A stretch of DNA of 46,589 bases from Bacillota bacterium. Lineage in GTDB: Bacteria; Bacillota; Dethiobacteria; DTU022. The translations under genes and the position numbers were made by a program. The notes under the pieces are model-generated. The model was given only the letters and a program-made list of their open reading frames with translations, searched no databases and was not told the DNA's origin. The stretch lies in contig JAAZPS010000224.1 in assembly GCA_012797095.1 (NCBI GenBank), positions 1 through 46,589 of the forward strand. Direction: 5' to 3'. Positions 7,924 to 15,768 of this stretch are shown here, piece after piece. The stretch's first letter is position 1, and the number at the start of each line of letters is the position of its first letter.

Positions 7924-8952
7924 ATGGCCTTTTCAGCAGAGATCGGAATTGATCTGGGGACAGCCAGTATTCTGCTATACGTTCGCGGCAGGGGGATCGT
8001 CTTGAACGAACCGGCAGTGGTAGCGGTAGAGCAGAAGATGAAAAGACTTCTGGCAGTCGGTTCGGCCGCCCGGAATATGCTCGGGCGAACCCCTGAGAAT
8101 ATCGTTGCCCTCCGACCTCTCCGGGAAGGGGTGATCGCCGATTTCGACCTGGCCGAGGTTATGCTGAAACACTGCCTGGCAACGGCTCTGAAAAAAAGGT
8201 ACATCCTCCGCCCACGGGTGGTTGTCTGCATCCCTGCGGGGACCACCTCCGTGGAGCAGAAGGCGGTGTTGGAGGCGGTTGCCCGCACCGGTGCCCGGGA
8301 GACCTTTCTCATCGAGGAGCCCCGGGCGGCGGCGTTGGGGGCACAGCTGGATATCTTTGAGCTCAGCGGAAGCATGGTAGTCGATATCGGGGGCGGGACA
8401 AGCGATATCGCCGTCATCTCCATGGGCGAGGTGGTCGAGGGAACCAGCGTGCGCACCGGCGGCGATAAATTTGACGAGGCCGTGGCTCGGTTTGTTAAAC
8501 AGGAGTACAATCTGCTCATCGGGGAGCGGACTGCCGAGGGGCTCAAGATGGCTGTCGGTTCGGTGCAGCCCAGGGGACGCAATCAGGAGACCGCAGTGCG
8601 CGGACGCGACCTGATCACCGGGCTGCCCCGCCTGGTCAAGGTAACCACCGAGCAGCTGGTCAGTGCATTCGAGGAGCCCCTCGAAGATATCCTCGAGGGG
8701 ATCAAGCTGGTTTTGCAGAAAACCCCACCGGAGCTAGCCGGTGATATCATGGACAAAGGGGTTGTCCTGTCAGGGGGCGGAGCCCTACTGGATGGTTTTG
8801 CCCATTACCTGAGCCGGGAGATCGGGATCCCCTTTTACCTGGCCGAGGAACCTTTGCAATGCGTGATCAAGGGGACCGCTGCGGTCCTGGAGAATATAGC
8901 CAGGTTCAAGGGAACCCTCCCTTCCAGCCGTAATCTGGGGGTTGCTTTCTAG
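7924..8952 (+). CDS. mbl: Rod-shape-determining protein, MreB/Mbl family
   Basis: Bacterial actin that guides elongation-mode cell wall synthesis beneath the membrane. The 342-residue product has the actin-fold ATP motifs in order: GIDLGTASILLY (phosphate 1), VDIGGGTSDIAV (phosphate 2), and LSGGGALLDG (adenosine). The GVIADFD and IPAGTTSVE segments are typical of MreB. The name mbl is chosen because the gene follows spoIIID, as mbl does in B. subtilis. Sequence reading alone does not separate Mbl from MreB or MreBH. ATG 7924 follows GGGAGGCAGAAG. The 110 bases upstream hold no promoter I can defend. Confidence 0.9.
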   Translation: MAFSAEIGIDLGTASILLYVRGRGIVLNEPAVVAVEQKMKRLLAVGSAARNMLGRTPENIVALRPLREGVIADFDLAEVMLKHCLATALKKRYILRPRVVVCIPAGTTSVEQKAVLEAVARTGARETFLIEEPRAAALGAQLDIFELSGSMVVDIGGGTSDIAVISMGEVVEGTSVRTGGDKFDEAVARFVKQEYNLLIGERTAEGLKMAVGSVQPRGRNQETAVRGRDLITGLPRLVKVTTEQLVSAFEEPLEDILEGIKLVLQKTPPELAGDIMDKGVVLSGGGALLDGFAHYLSREIGIPFYLAEEPLQCVIKGTAAVLENIARFKGTLPSSRNLGVAF

Positions 8953-8953
8953 C

Positions 8954-10015
8954 GTGCTCTTCACTTACGCCGGCAATATCCATATCCATACCCTCCATTC
9001 GGACGGCAGCGGCACCATCACCGGGATTGCCGCCGACGCTGCTGCTGCCGGGCTGCGCTATATCATCATCACCGATCACGAGACGCTGGCCGGCCTTCCT
9101 GAAGAAGGGTTTTACCGCGGCGTTGCTGTGTTGGTCGGTGCAGAGCTGAATAAGGAAAGTCATCATTACCTGGCCCTGGGCCTCAAGGAACTTGTCCCCG
9201 GTAGTGAGACCGATCCCCAGCAGATGGTCGACCGGGTCCGCCGGGCCGGCGGGTTCGGTTTTATCGCCCATCCTTTTGAAAAGGGCTCACCGTACATCGA
9301 CGGCGGGAAGGCTTATCCCTGGACCCGCTTTCCGGAGAGCGGCTTTGCCGGTCTGGAGATCTGGAACTATTCATCCTTCTGGCGGGGCCGGGCTACCTCG
9401 ATCCCGAGGACGCTGTACTGGTTTTTCTTTAACCGGAAGGCGGCGGTGGACCGGCCGCCACCGGAGGGGCTTGTTCTCTGGGACCGCTATACCGGCAGCG
9501 GTTTGAGGGTAACCGCCATCGGCAGTTCGGATGCTCATGCCGCCAGGGTCGGGTTGGCCTGCATCCCCGTGGAGATATTTCCCTATCGCTTTCTCTTCCG
9601 CACGATCAATACCTATCTCTGCTTCAGGGAGGCGATGAGCAGCAATTTTGCCGAGGCGAAGAGCCAGATCTACAGCGCTTTGCGCGGGGGACACTGTTTT
9701 ATCTCTTTCGATCAGCTTCATCCGGGCGAAGGTTTTTCCTTCAGCGCTTTCCGGGGTGGCTCCGCTGCTGCAGCAGCGATCATGGGTGAGGAGATCGGCT
9801 GGCAGGAGGGTCTTAACCTGAAGGTACGCGCCCCTACCGGTCGATCTGAAATCCGGATAATCAAAAACGGAACCCTTCTCTGCCGGCACCACGGGCCGGA
9901 ATTGATTTACCCCGTCGAGGGGCCCGGGGTCTACCGCGCCGAGGTTTATTACCGTCCCCTCTGGAGAAAAGCCAGGCCCTGGATCTACGCCAATCCGATC
10001 TATCTCCGCAGTTAA
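8954..10015 (+). CDS. PHP-domain metal-dependent phosphoesterase
   Basis: A 353-residue protein with a PHP (polymerase and histidinol phosphatase) fold, which hydrolyses phosphate esters with a two- or three-metal site. The metal motifs appear in order: HIHTLHSDG near the N-terminus, TDHE, FIAHPFE and GSSDAH. A C-terminal segment after about residue 265 (GRSEIRIIKNG, then VYRAEVYY) looks like a beta-sandwich. No signal peptide is visible. The substrate is unknown; relatives act on nucleotides, histidinol phosphate or polymerase products. The start is uncertain. GTG 8954 is preferred because TGGGGGT lies 11 bases upstream, while TTG 8942 would overlap the end of mbl with no ribosome site. Confidence 0.82.
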   Translation: MLFTYAGNIHIHTLHSDGSGTITGIAADAAAAGLRYIIITDHETLAGLPEEGFYRGVAVLVGAELNKESHHYLALGLKELVPGSETDPQQMVDRVRRAGGFGFIAHPFEKGSPYIDGGKAYPWTRFPESGFAGLEIWNYSSFWRGRATSIPRTLYWFFFNRKAAVDRPPPEGLVLWDRYTGSGLRVTAIGSSDAHAARVGLACIPVEIFPYRFLFRTINTYLCFREAMSSNFAEAKSQIYSALRGGHCFISFDQLHPGEGFSFSAFRGGSAAAAAIMGEEIGWQEGLNLKVRAPTGRSEIRIIKNGTLLCRHHGPELIYPVEGPGVYRAEVYYRPLWRKARPWIYANPIYLRS

Positions 10016-10050
10016 TCCGGCCGCCCCGGCCTGCCCCGGCGGTGCGCTCT

Positions 10051-10497
10051 CTACCGGCCGAGCATCAGATAGCCCCCGGCAGCAAGGAGGGCCAGGCCCA
10101 GCCCTTTCCAGAGGGTAAAGGGGATCTTCTCCAGGCCGAAAAGACCGCACTGATCGACGATGAGGGCGGTAACAAGCTGCCCGATGATGATCGCTGTCGT
10201 GGCGTTGGCCACTCCGGCACGGGAGATGCTCACGGTAACCCCGAAGATGATCAATACGCCGAGCACCCCCCCAAGGTAGGTGTACCAGGGAGCATCCTGC
10301 AGCAGGGCAAGGCTGCCTGATCCCAGCCGGAAAAGATAGAGGGCCGCTGCGATCACGGCGATCCCGACGGCATGGACCACGAAGGTGGTCTCGAGCATCC
10401 CGATGATCTTTCCAAGGGCGGTGTTGAGCGAACCCTGCAGGGCCATGGCGATACCGGCAATGGCGGCGATGATCAAGGCAAAGATAGAGCTTTCCAT
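10051..10497 (-). CDS. DUF606 (YdcZ-type) small multidrug/metabolite transporter-like membrane protein
   Basis: A 148-residue integral membrane protein with about five hydrophobic helices and the look of the DUF606/YdcZ branch of the DMT superfamily. The first helix carries ALQGSLNTALGK, a glycine- and asparagine-rich pattern typical of this group, and the third is YLGGVLGVLIIFG. The ends are short and nothing globular is attached. The substrate is unknown. It is the only convincing minus-strand gene in the window, convergent with the PHP gene (35 bases between the stops) and divergent from gap. GC-rich inverted repeats between the stops could act as a bidirectional terminator, but no T-run is present. 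Confidence 0.8.
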   Translation of the reverse strand: MESSIFALIIAAIAGIAMALQGSLNTALGKIIGMLETTFVVHAVGIAVIAAALYLFRLGSGSLALLQDAPWYTYLGGVLGVLIIFGVTVSISRAGVANATTAIIIGQLVTALIVDQCGLFGLEKIPFTLWKGLGLALLAAGGYLMLGR

Positions 10498-10850
10498 GGG
10501 CGGGCCTTCCTTCTGCTTGCTGCATCTATACTTTGCTTCAATCCGGTATAATATTCTTGGTCGGCAGAAGGACGCCGGGAAGAGAAAGCTGGGATATAAG
10601 GAAGGGGCTATTCGGGAAGATTATCAAGGGGGCTTCCATCCGGGAAGGCCGGCCCGTAAGCAGCCGCAGCCCCGTTTCGGCAGTGGTTCACCGGTTGCGG
10701 ACAGTGAAAATATGTTATACGATAATCAGCAGGCAGAAGACGGCAACAGAGGAAAGGACCCGCTGTCTGACGGCGGGTGAAGGAGCGGTACTTGTGGTGG
10801 CGGAGAAGAGCGGCTGAAGGCATGATTACCTTTGCAGGAGGGTTTTAAAG
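10498..10850. other. Intergenic region between the DUF606 gene and gap
   Basis: About 350 bases without a convincing gene. It contains a lone TATAAT at 10547-10552 with no good -35, a better promoter candidate at 10695-10723, and a small hairpin (CCCGC and GCGGG arms, about 10759-10777) inside the presumed gap leader. An in-frame reading through 10533-10817 has no ribosome site and random composition. No regulator such as cggR precedes gap. Confidence 0.5.
10695..10723 (+). promoter_or_regulatory. Candidate sigma-A promoter of gap
   Basis: TTGCGG at 10695-10700 and TACGAT at 10718-10723 are separated by 17 bases. Together they match 7 of 12 consensus positions. A leader of about 120 bases would precede the gap start at 10851. 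Confidence 0.4.
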
Positions 10851-11840
10851 ATGATCAAGATAGGGATAAACGGTTTTGGGCGGATCGGACGTTTGACCAT
10901 GCGGGCCTCGCTGGGCAATGAAAAGGTAAAGGTGGTGGCGATCAATGATCTGGTCGATAGCACCACCCTGGCCCATCTGCTGCAGTACGATTCAGTGTAC
11001 GGCAAGCTCGCTCTCCCGGTAAAAGCGGAACCGGAGGGGCTGCGTGTCGGGGAGGATTACGTCAGGGTTTACTCGGAAAGAGAACCCTCGAAAATACCCT
11101 GGAAGGAAAGCGAAGTGGACCTGGTCGTTGAAGCAACGGGCCGTTTTCGCACCCGCGAGAAAGCTGCGGATCATCTGAAAGCGGGGGCTCACCGGGTCGT
11201 CATCACCGCACCCGGCGAGGTGGACTTCATGGTTGTTCTGGGAGTCAACGAGGGGCAGTACAACCCCCGGGAACATTTCATCATCTCCAACGCTTCCTGC
11301 ACGACCAATGCCCTGGCTCCGGTGGTCAAGGTTTTGCACGAAAATTTTGGGCTGCGCAAAGCATTGATGAATACCACACACGCCTATACCAATGATCAGG
11401 TTCTTCTGGACCTGCCCCATCCGGATCTGCGGCGGGCCCGGGCAGCTCTGTCGATGATCCCCACGACAACCGGGGCGGCCAAGGCAGTCGGCCTGGTTAT
11501 TCCCGAACTCAAAGGCAGGGTGGATGGATTTGCCGTGCGGGTACCTTCGGCGAGTGTTTCGCTGGTTGATCTGGTGGCCGAGCTGGAGCAGGAGGTGACC
11601 CCGGCAAAGGTGAATGAAGCCTTCAAAAAAGCAGCCTCGGGCTCCAGGTATCTTGCCTTCAGTGATGAGCCGCTGGTATCGATCGATTACCGGGGCAACG
11701 AGTACTCCTCGACTGTTGACGGTCTGGCGACGATGGTTGTCGGCGGTAATCTTCTGCGGGTGGTCGCCTGGTATGATAATGAATGGGCCTATTCCTGCCG
11801 TGTTGTCGATCTTGCCGCGTTCATCGAGGAGCGCGAATAG
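10851..11840 (+). CDS. gap: Type I glyceraldehyde-3-phosphate dehydrogenase, NAD-dependent
   Basis: Converts glyceraldehyde 3-phosphate, phosphate and NAD+ to 1,3-bisphosphoglycerate in glycolysis and gluconeogenesis. The 329-residue product has the Rossmann motif INGFGRIGR at the N-terminus. AINDL (Asp about residue 33) favours NAD over NADP. The catalytic Cys150 is in NASCTTNA, and the partner His is in TTHAYTNDQ. LRRARAALSMIPTTTGAAKAV and WYDNEWAYSCRVVDL complete the signature. ATG 10851 follows AGGAGGG at 10835-10841. The next gene encodes a phosphoglucose isomerase, giving a short sugar-phosphate pair rather than the usual gap-pgk-tpiA operon. Confidence 0.95.
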   Translation: MIKIGINGFGRIGRLTMRASLGNEKVKVVAINDLVDSTTLAHLLQYDSVYGKLALPVKAEPEGLRVGEDYVRVYSEREPSKIPWKESEVDLVVEATGRFRTREKAADHLKAGAHRVVITAPGEVDFMVVLGVNEGQYNPREHFIISNASCTTNALAPVVKVLHENFGLRKALMNTTHAYTNDQVLLDLPHPDLRRARAALSMIPTTTGAAKAVGLVIPELKGRVDGFAVRVPSASVSLVDLVAELEQEVTPAKVNEAFKKAASGSRYLAFSDEPLVSIDYRGNEYSSTVDGLATMVVGGNLLRVVAWYDNEWAYSCRVVDLAAFIEERE

Positions 11841-11959
11841 GAAGGCAGTAATAGCCGGTCCCGATCATATAATATGATGAAGGAGTTCGGGTTGACTCTC
11901 TTCCATCGATCTGAAGGGCCGCCTTCCGGTGCTTTCAGATGAAAAGGAGCAGAAGTAAC

Positions 11960-12778
11960 GTGATTGATTTGCACAGGCAGAGCGGGCTACCGCTGTTGTG
12001 GGATCCGGAAACAAAGCAGATCGTCTTTGAAGATGAAGCGGCTGGTCACAGTGCGCCGCTCCCCAATATCCGCCGCCGGCAGGAGATGAGCGAGCTTCTC
12101 TACGACGGTCAGGCAGCGGAAATAGATGAACTTTACTATATGTACCGGGGGGTGGCCCTGTCCGGCGATGTGGAGGCAATCAGGCAGAAAGGGCTGCGCT
12201 ACGATATTACCGCAATTGTCCCCGGAACCATCGGTGGGGAATATGTCAAGACTGCGGGGCACTACCATCCGGAGAGAGCGGAAACGGGGCTGACCTATCC
12301 GGAAGTTTACGAAGTGCTGCATGGGAGGGCTCACTACCTGCTGCAGCGTCCTCAACCAGAGCCGCCCGGGGAGCTTGAGTCGGTCATCCTGATCGCGGCG
12401 AAGCCGGGCGACAAGGTGCTGATCCCGCCGCATTTCGGCCATATCACGATCAATCCCGGAGATGATTACCTGATCATGAGCAACTGGGTCTCCCGGGATT
12501 TTTCTTCGCTCTACGAACCGATCCGGGAGGCGGGGGGAGGGGCTTACTTTGAGCTCAGCACCGACGAGGGGCCAGAATTCATCGCCAACCCCGGGTACGG
12601 GGAGCTGCCCCCGCTGCAGCGTTGTCCGGTGACCCCGGTTCCCGAGTTGAATCTGATCACCGGTTTTCCGCTCTACCGCTTGTTTCAGGAAAACCGGGAG
12701 TCCTTTAACTTCTTGCTCTACCCCGAAAATTTCGCCGCTGTTTTTGAAAAATATCTGCAGCAGTTGCTGGATGGCTGA
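11960..12778 (+). CDS. Cupin-type (archaeal-type) glucose-6-phosphate isomerase
   Basis: Metal-dependent isomerase of glucose 6-phosphate and fructose 6-phosphate, unrelated to the common PGI/PgiA family. The 272-residue product has a central cupin barrel. Metal ligands are visible as His101 and His103 in GHYHPE, a Glu in YPEVYEVLHG, and a His in IPPHFGHITIN. These match the archaeal cPGI family, whose members are about 190 residues. This one carries about 60-80 extra residues, mostly at the ends. GTG 11960 is chosen over ATG 11939 because AAAGGAG at 11943-11949 lies ten bases before it and inside the longer form. The gene follows gap by 119 bases. Confidence 0.85.
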   Translation: MIDLHRQSGLPLLWDPETKQIVFEDEAAGHSAPLPNIRRRQEMSELLYDGQAAEIDELYYMYRGVALSGDVEAIRQKGLRYDITAIVPGTIGGEYVKTAGHYHPERAETGLTYPEVYEVLHGRAHYLLQRPQPEPPGELESVILIAAKPGDKVLIPPHFGHITINPGDDYLIMSNWVSRDFSSLYEPIREAGGGAYFELSTDEGPEFIANPGYGELPPLQRCPVTPVPELNLITGFPLYRLFQENRESFNFLLYPENFAAVFEKYLQQLLDG

Positions 12779-12806
12779 GCACTGCTCGGCTTTATCGAGA
12801 TGAAAG

Positions 12807-12836
12807 GGACCGCTCCCGCCGGCGGTCCTCTTTCTT
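12807..12836 (+). terminator. Rho-independent terminator after the phosphoglucose isomerase gene
   Basis: A perfect 7-bp stem, GGACCGC (12807-12813) with GCGGTCC (12822-12828), has an eight-base loop and is followed by TCTTTCTT. Confidence 0.85.
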
Positions 12837-12878
12837 GATCGGGGGTGTTTCTGGAAATTAAATACAAGGGGGGTGCTG

Positions 12879-12909
12879 CTTCTTGCCAAGGGCAAGAAGA
12901 TGATATACT
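12879..12909 (+). promoter_or_regulatory. Promoter with an overlapping 9-bp palindrome before the homocysteine operon
   Basis: TTGCCA (12883-12888) and TATACT (12904-12909) fit sigma-A elements at 5 of 6 each. The spacer is short (15), but a TGA before the -10 makes it an extended -10. CTTCTTGCC (12879-12887) and GGCAAGAAG (12891-12899) form a perfect inverted repeat with a 3-base centre that covers the -35. This placement suits a repressor operator. RNA would start about 30 bases before the first gene. Confidence 0.55.
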
Positions 12910-12945
12910 CTACGTACAGAGATTCGGAGGAGGTGGCCCGACCCG

Positions 12946-14160
12946 TTGTTCGAGAGGACCTACGAAGAGATCAATCAAAAGATTCGCCGCGGTCAGGCAG
13001 TTGTCCTGACGGCGGAAGAAGTTCTGGAACTGGTTGCAGAAAAAGGGGTTTCCGGTGCGGCTAAAAAGGTTGATGTGGTCACCACAGGCACCTTCGGCCC
13101 GATGTGCTCCTCGGGCCTTTTTTTGAATTTTGGCCATCCCAGGCCGCGGATCAAGATGAGTGAGCTCTACCTGAACGGCGTCCCGGCATACGCCGCCGTG
13201 GCGGCGGTGGATGCTTACCTGGGAGCTACCGCCCTGCCTCCCGGCGATCCGCGGAACCGGAATCATCCGGGAGAATTTATCTACGGGGGCGGTCACGTGA
13301 TCGAAGATCTGGTTGCCGGAAAGGAGATCTTGCTGCAGGCCCGCGGCTACGGGACCGACTGTTACCCCCTGAAAAAGATCGAAACAACCTTTCGCCTTTC
13401 CGAAATCAACGAAGCGATTCTCTACAACCCGCGCAATGCGTACCAGAATTACAGCGTTGCAGTCAACCTGGGCTCAAAGATGCTCTACACCTATATGGGG
13501 ATTCTAAAACCGCGGCTGGGCAATGCTTATTACAGCTCTGCAGGCCAGCTCAGTCCGCTGCTGAACGACCCGCTGTTAAAAACAGTCGGAATTGGCACAC
13601 AGATATTCCTCGGCGGCGGCAGGGGCCGGGTTGCCTGGCACGGGACCCAGCACAATCCGTCGGTGGAAAGAGGGGAAAACGGGGTTCCCCTGGGGGGAGC
13701 GGCAACGCTGGCGGTGATCGGCGATCTTAAACAGATGCACTGGCGCTGGCTCAGGGGCTTGAGCTTTCTCGGTTACGGGGCCACCCTGCAGGTGGGCCTG
13801 GGCATTCCGATTCCCATTCTCAGCGAGGAGATCATGAGCTACTGTGCGGTCAGGGATGAGGAGATCTATTCCCCGGTGATCGATTTCAGCCGGGGTTACC
13901 CGTACAAGGAGGGCGGGGATCTGGGGCTGGTCAGCTATGCCGAGCTGAAAAGCGGCTCGATCAGGATTCGCGACCGTCGGGTGCCGACGGCATCCCTTTC
14001 CAGCTATGTCGGGGCCCGGGAGATCGCCGTTACCCTGAAAAGGTGGATCGCGGCAGGAAAGTTCATTTTGTCGCCTCCGGCGGCGCCGCTGCCCTCCGTG
14101 GAGGCGGGGATCAGGTTGCAACCGCTGCCCCAGCGCGATCCAACATCGGGAGGGATCTAG
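12946..14160 (+). CDS. Homocysteine biosynthesis protein (HcyBio/DUF39, COG1900)
   Basis: A 404-residue protein of the DUF39 family. In methanogens such as Methanosarcina, homologues help make homocysteine from aspartate semialdehyde and sulfide, replacing the O-acylhomoserine route. The family is thought to use cysteine persulfides. Candidate cysteines here are Cys54 in FGPMCSSG and Cys139 in YGTDCYPLK, both in well-formed conserved-looking segments. Glycine-rich stretches (FLGGGRGRVAWHGTQHN and YGGGHVIEDLV) are also typical. The start is TTG 12946 behind GGAGGAGGT. It abuts the ferredoxin gene at 14161 with no gap, and a UPF0280 gene follows, the trio seen in anaerobes with this pathway. 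Confidence 0.9.
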   Translation: MFERTYEEINQKIRRGQAVVLTAEEVLELVAEKGVSGAAKKVDVVTTGTFGPMCSSGLFLNFGHPRPRIKMSELYLNGVPAYAAVAAVDAYLGATALPPGDPRNRNHPGEFIYGGGHVIEDLVAGKEILLQARGYGTDCYPLKKIETTFRLSEINEAILYNPRNAYQNYSVAVNLGSKMLYTYMGILKPRLGNAYYSSAGQLSPLLNDPLLKTVGIGTQIFLGGGRGRVAWHGTQHNPSVERGENGVPLGGAATLAVIGDLKQMHWRWLRGLSFLGYGATLQVGLGIPIPILSEEIMSYCAVRDEEIYSPVIDFSRGYPYKEGGDLGLVSYAELKSGSIRIRDRRVPTASLSSYVGAREIAVTLKRWIAAGKFILSPPAAPLPSVEAGIRLQPLPQRDPTSGGI

Positions 14161-14583
14161 ATGGTGATCAAACAGAAGCTGGTCTTTCGCTTTCCCCCGG
14201 CTGTAGTCGAACAGCCGATCATCTATCGTCTGGTCAAAGATTTCGACCTCATGGTTAATATCCTGCGGGCGGAGATCAACCCGAAAAAAGAGGGCCGCCT
14301 GATGCTCGAGCTGAGCGGCAGCGAGTCCGGATACCGCGCTGCCATCGACTGGCTCTGCAAAGAGGGTCTGCAGGTGATGAATCTCAAACAGCAGATCTTC
14401 TGGAACGAAGAGCGCTGCACTCAGTGCGGCGCCTGCAGCGTGATCTGCCCTTCCGGCGCACTGGGGTTGAAACGTCCGGAGATGACGGTCCATTTTGAAG
14501 AAGATAAATGTATCGTCTGCGAGCTCTGCTTGAGAGCATGCCCTGCCCGGGCGATGGAGACCCTGATCGAGGATAACGGATGA
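14161..14583 (+). CDS. NIL-domain ferredoxin, partner of the homocysteine protein
   Basis: A 140-residue fusion of an N-terminal NIL domain (about 1-75, a small ligand-binding fold also seen in methionine ABC transporters) and a two-cluster ferredoxin. The 4Fe-4S motifs are CTQCGACSVICP from Cys86 and CIVCELCLRACP from Cys117. In methanogens the matching protein works with the DUF39 protein in homocysteine synthesis, presumably delivering electrons or sensing a sulfur amino acid. ATG 14161 directly follows the stop of the DUF39 gene. GGGAGG sits just before that stop. The stop overlaps the next start as ATGA. Confidence 0.9.
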   Translation: MVIKQKLVFRFPPAVVEQPIIYRLVKDFDLMVNILRAEINPKKEGRLMLELSGSESGYRAAIDWLCKEGLQVMNLKQQIFWNEERCTQCGACSVICPSGALGLKRPEMTVHFEEDKCIVCELCLRACPARAMETLIEDNG

Positions 14584-15347
14584 GTGCAAGGCGGCTTTAC
14601 CGACATACCGCCGGGAGCAAGCATTTCAAATCCTTCACGGTAACGGTAAAGGAGACCGATCTCTGGATCGCCGTCCCTCCGGACAGCCGCAGCGAGGTGC
14701 TGCCCACCCGGGTCGAGCAGCTGGTCTGGCGGGTCCGGCGAGAGCTGGAAAGATATATCGAATTTCATCCTGATTTTGCCCTGACCAGGGAACCTTACCT
14801 GGTGGAAGGGACTGCCCCGGAGCTGGTGCTACAGATGGCCCGCGCGGGGAACACTGCCGGGGTGGGGCCGATGGCAGCGGTTGCGGGGGCCCTTGCGGAG
14901 ATTGTCGGAAAGCAGCTGCTGCGCCATTGTTCCCAGGTTATTGTCGAAAACGGCGGCGATATCTTCATGAAGGTTGTCGAACGGGCCAGCATAGCGATTC
15001 TTGCCGGAAAATCTCCCCTGAGTAACAAGATCGCCCTTCTTATCGAACCAGGGGGAAACTCCTGCGGCATCTGTACCTCCTCGGGTACGGCCGGCCATGC
15101 CTACAGCGAGGGCCGGGCCGATGCCGCCGTGATCCTTTCCCCTTCCGCCGCCCTGGCCGATGCCGCGGCAACCGCTGTGGCGAACCGGGTGCAGGGCCCT
15201 GCCGATCTTGAGCAGGCGCTCTCGTTTGCCCGGAGTATCGAGGGGGTCACCGGTGCTCTCCTGATCTGCGGCGAAAGGATCGCCCTCTGGGGGCAGATCC
15301 AGATCCAACCCCTGGCACCGGAGCAGCGGCTCAGGCCCGAAAGGTAG
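14580..15347 (+). CDS. UPF0280 family protein (COG2122), ApbE-like fold
   Basis: A 255-residue protein of the UPF0280 family, distantly related to the flavin transferase ApbE. The core shows GVGPMAAVAGALAE, followed by VIVENGGDIF and CGICTSSGTAGHAYSEGRADAAVIL, all hallmarks of the family. Members co-occur with the DUF39 and NIL-ferredoxin genes and have been implicated genetically in sulfide assimilation in methanogens. The biochemical role is unknown. It starts inside the ferredoxin stop (ATGA), indicating tight coupling. No terminator is evident downstream. The tRNA promoter lies within the next 80 bases. Confidence 0.88.
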   Translation: MSARRLYRHTAGSKHFKSFTVTVKETDLWIAVPPDSRSEVLPTRVEQLVWRVRRELERYIEFHPDFALTREPYLVEGTAPELVLQMARAGNTAGVGPMAAVAGALAEIVGKQLLRHCSQVIVENGGDIFMKVVERASIAILAGKSPLSNKIALLIEPGGNSCGICTSSGTAGHAYSEGRADAAVILSPSAALADAAATAVANRVQGPADLEQALSFARSIEGVTGALLICGERIALWGQIQIQPLAPEQRLRPER

Positions 15348-15398
15348 ATCCGGTTTTGCCGGCGGGTTGCCCCTTCCCCATGAACGTGCTGGATCTGC

Positions 15399-15427
15399 TT
15401 GAGTGCGGCGGTACTTTCAGTTATAAT
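15399..15427 (+). promoter_or_regulatory. Sigma-A promoter of tRNA-Thr
   Basis: TTGAGT (15399-15404), a 17-base spacer and a perfect TATAAT (15422-15427) precede the tRNA by 14 bases. Confidence 0.75.
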
Positions 15428-15441
15428 AAAAATGCGCCGAT

Positions 15442-15517
15442 GCCGGCATAGCTCAATCGGTAGAGCAGCTGAATCGTAATCAGCATGTTGGGGGTTCGAG
15501 TCCTCTTGCCGGCTCCA
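15442..15517 (+). tRNA. tRNA-Thr, anticodon CGT (reads ACG), CCA encoded
   Basis: The acceptor arms GCCGGCA (15442-15448) and TGCCGGC (15507-15513) pair fully. The D stem is GCTC/GAGC (15451-15466). The anticodon stem is GCTGA/TCAGC around the loop ATCGTAA, giving anticodon CGT at 15475-15477. The T arm has the TTCGAGT loop (15495-15501). The discriminator is T15514 and CCA is encoded at 15515-15517. The T stem uses two G-T pairs. Confidence 0.95.
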
Positions 15518-15558
15518 GGACGGGGGCGGGCGGCCATTTCGGCCGCCCGCCTCCGTCC
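15518..15558 (+). terminator. Very strong GC hairpin after tRNA-Thr
   Basis: An 18-bp stem with one mismatch (15518-15535 with 15541-15558) and the loop ATTTC starts directly after the CCA end. Only AGTTTCC follows, not a real T-run, so it may act as a weak terminator or a processing barrier. Confidence 0.6.
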
Positions 15559-15711
15559 AGTTTCCGGCCTTTCTGTCAGCTCCCCGCCGCCCGGCAGGAG
15601 ATGGCTGTCTGGATCCAGCCGGTATTTTCCCCCGATCCGGGCGCTTCAACCGGAGCGGTCTCCCTCGAGGAAACCTTGGCCTGGGTACAGCGGATCTTCC
15701 TTTGAGAATAA

Positions 15712-15742
15712 TTATGTCGAAATTGTTCAAAATAAGACATAA
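15712..15742. promoter_or_regulatory. Operator-like inverted repeat before the 55-residue gene
   Basis: TTATGTC (15712-15718) and GACATAA (15736-15742) are perfect 7-base arms around an AT-rich 17-base centre. The dyad lies 26 bases before the start at 15769, in an AT-rich patch that contrasts with its surroundings. No clear -35/-10 pair could be assigned. Confidence 0.4.
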
Positions 15743-15768
15743 CTTTACTTGAAGGAGGTTGTCCGCTG

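Noticed and set aside
9371..10525. A 384-codon minus-strand frame overlapping the DUF606 gene
   Set aside because: The DUF606 frame gives a coherent membrane protein; this one gives an Arg/Pro-rich product without motifs.
10533..10817. A possible 94-residue gene between the DUF606 gene and gap
   Set aside because: No ribosome site and random-looking composition. The better promoter candidate lies inside it, so it is more likely leader DNA.
11866..11873. CATATAAT octamer before the phosphoglucose isomerase gene, identical to the spoIID and spoIIID -10
   Set aside because: The sequence 14 bases upstream (GCAGTAA) does not resemble a sigma-E -35, and there is no sporulation context.
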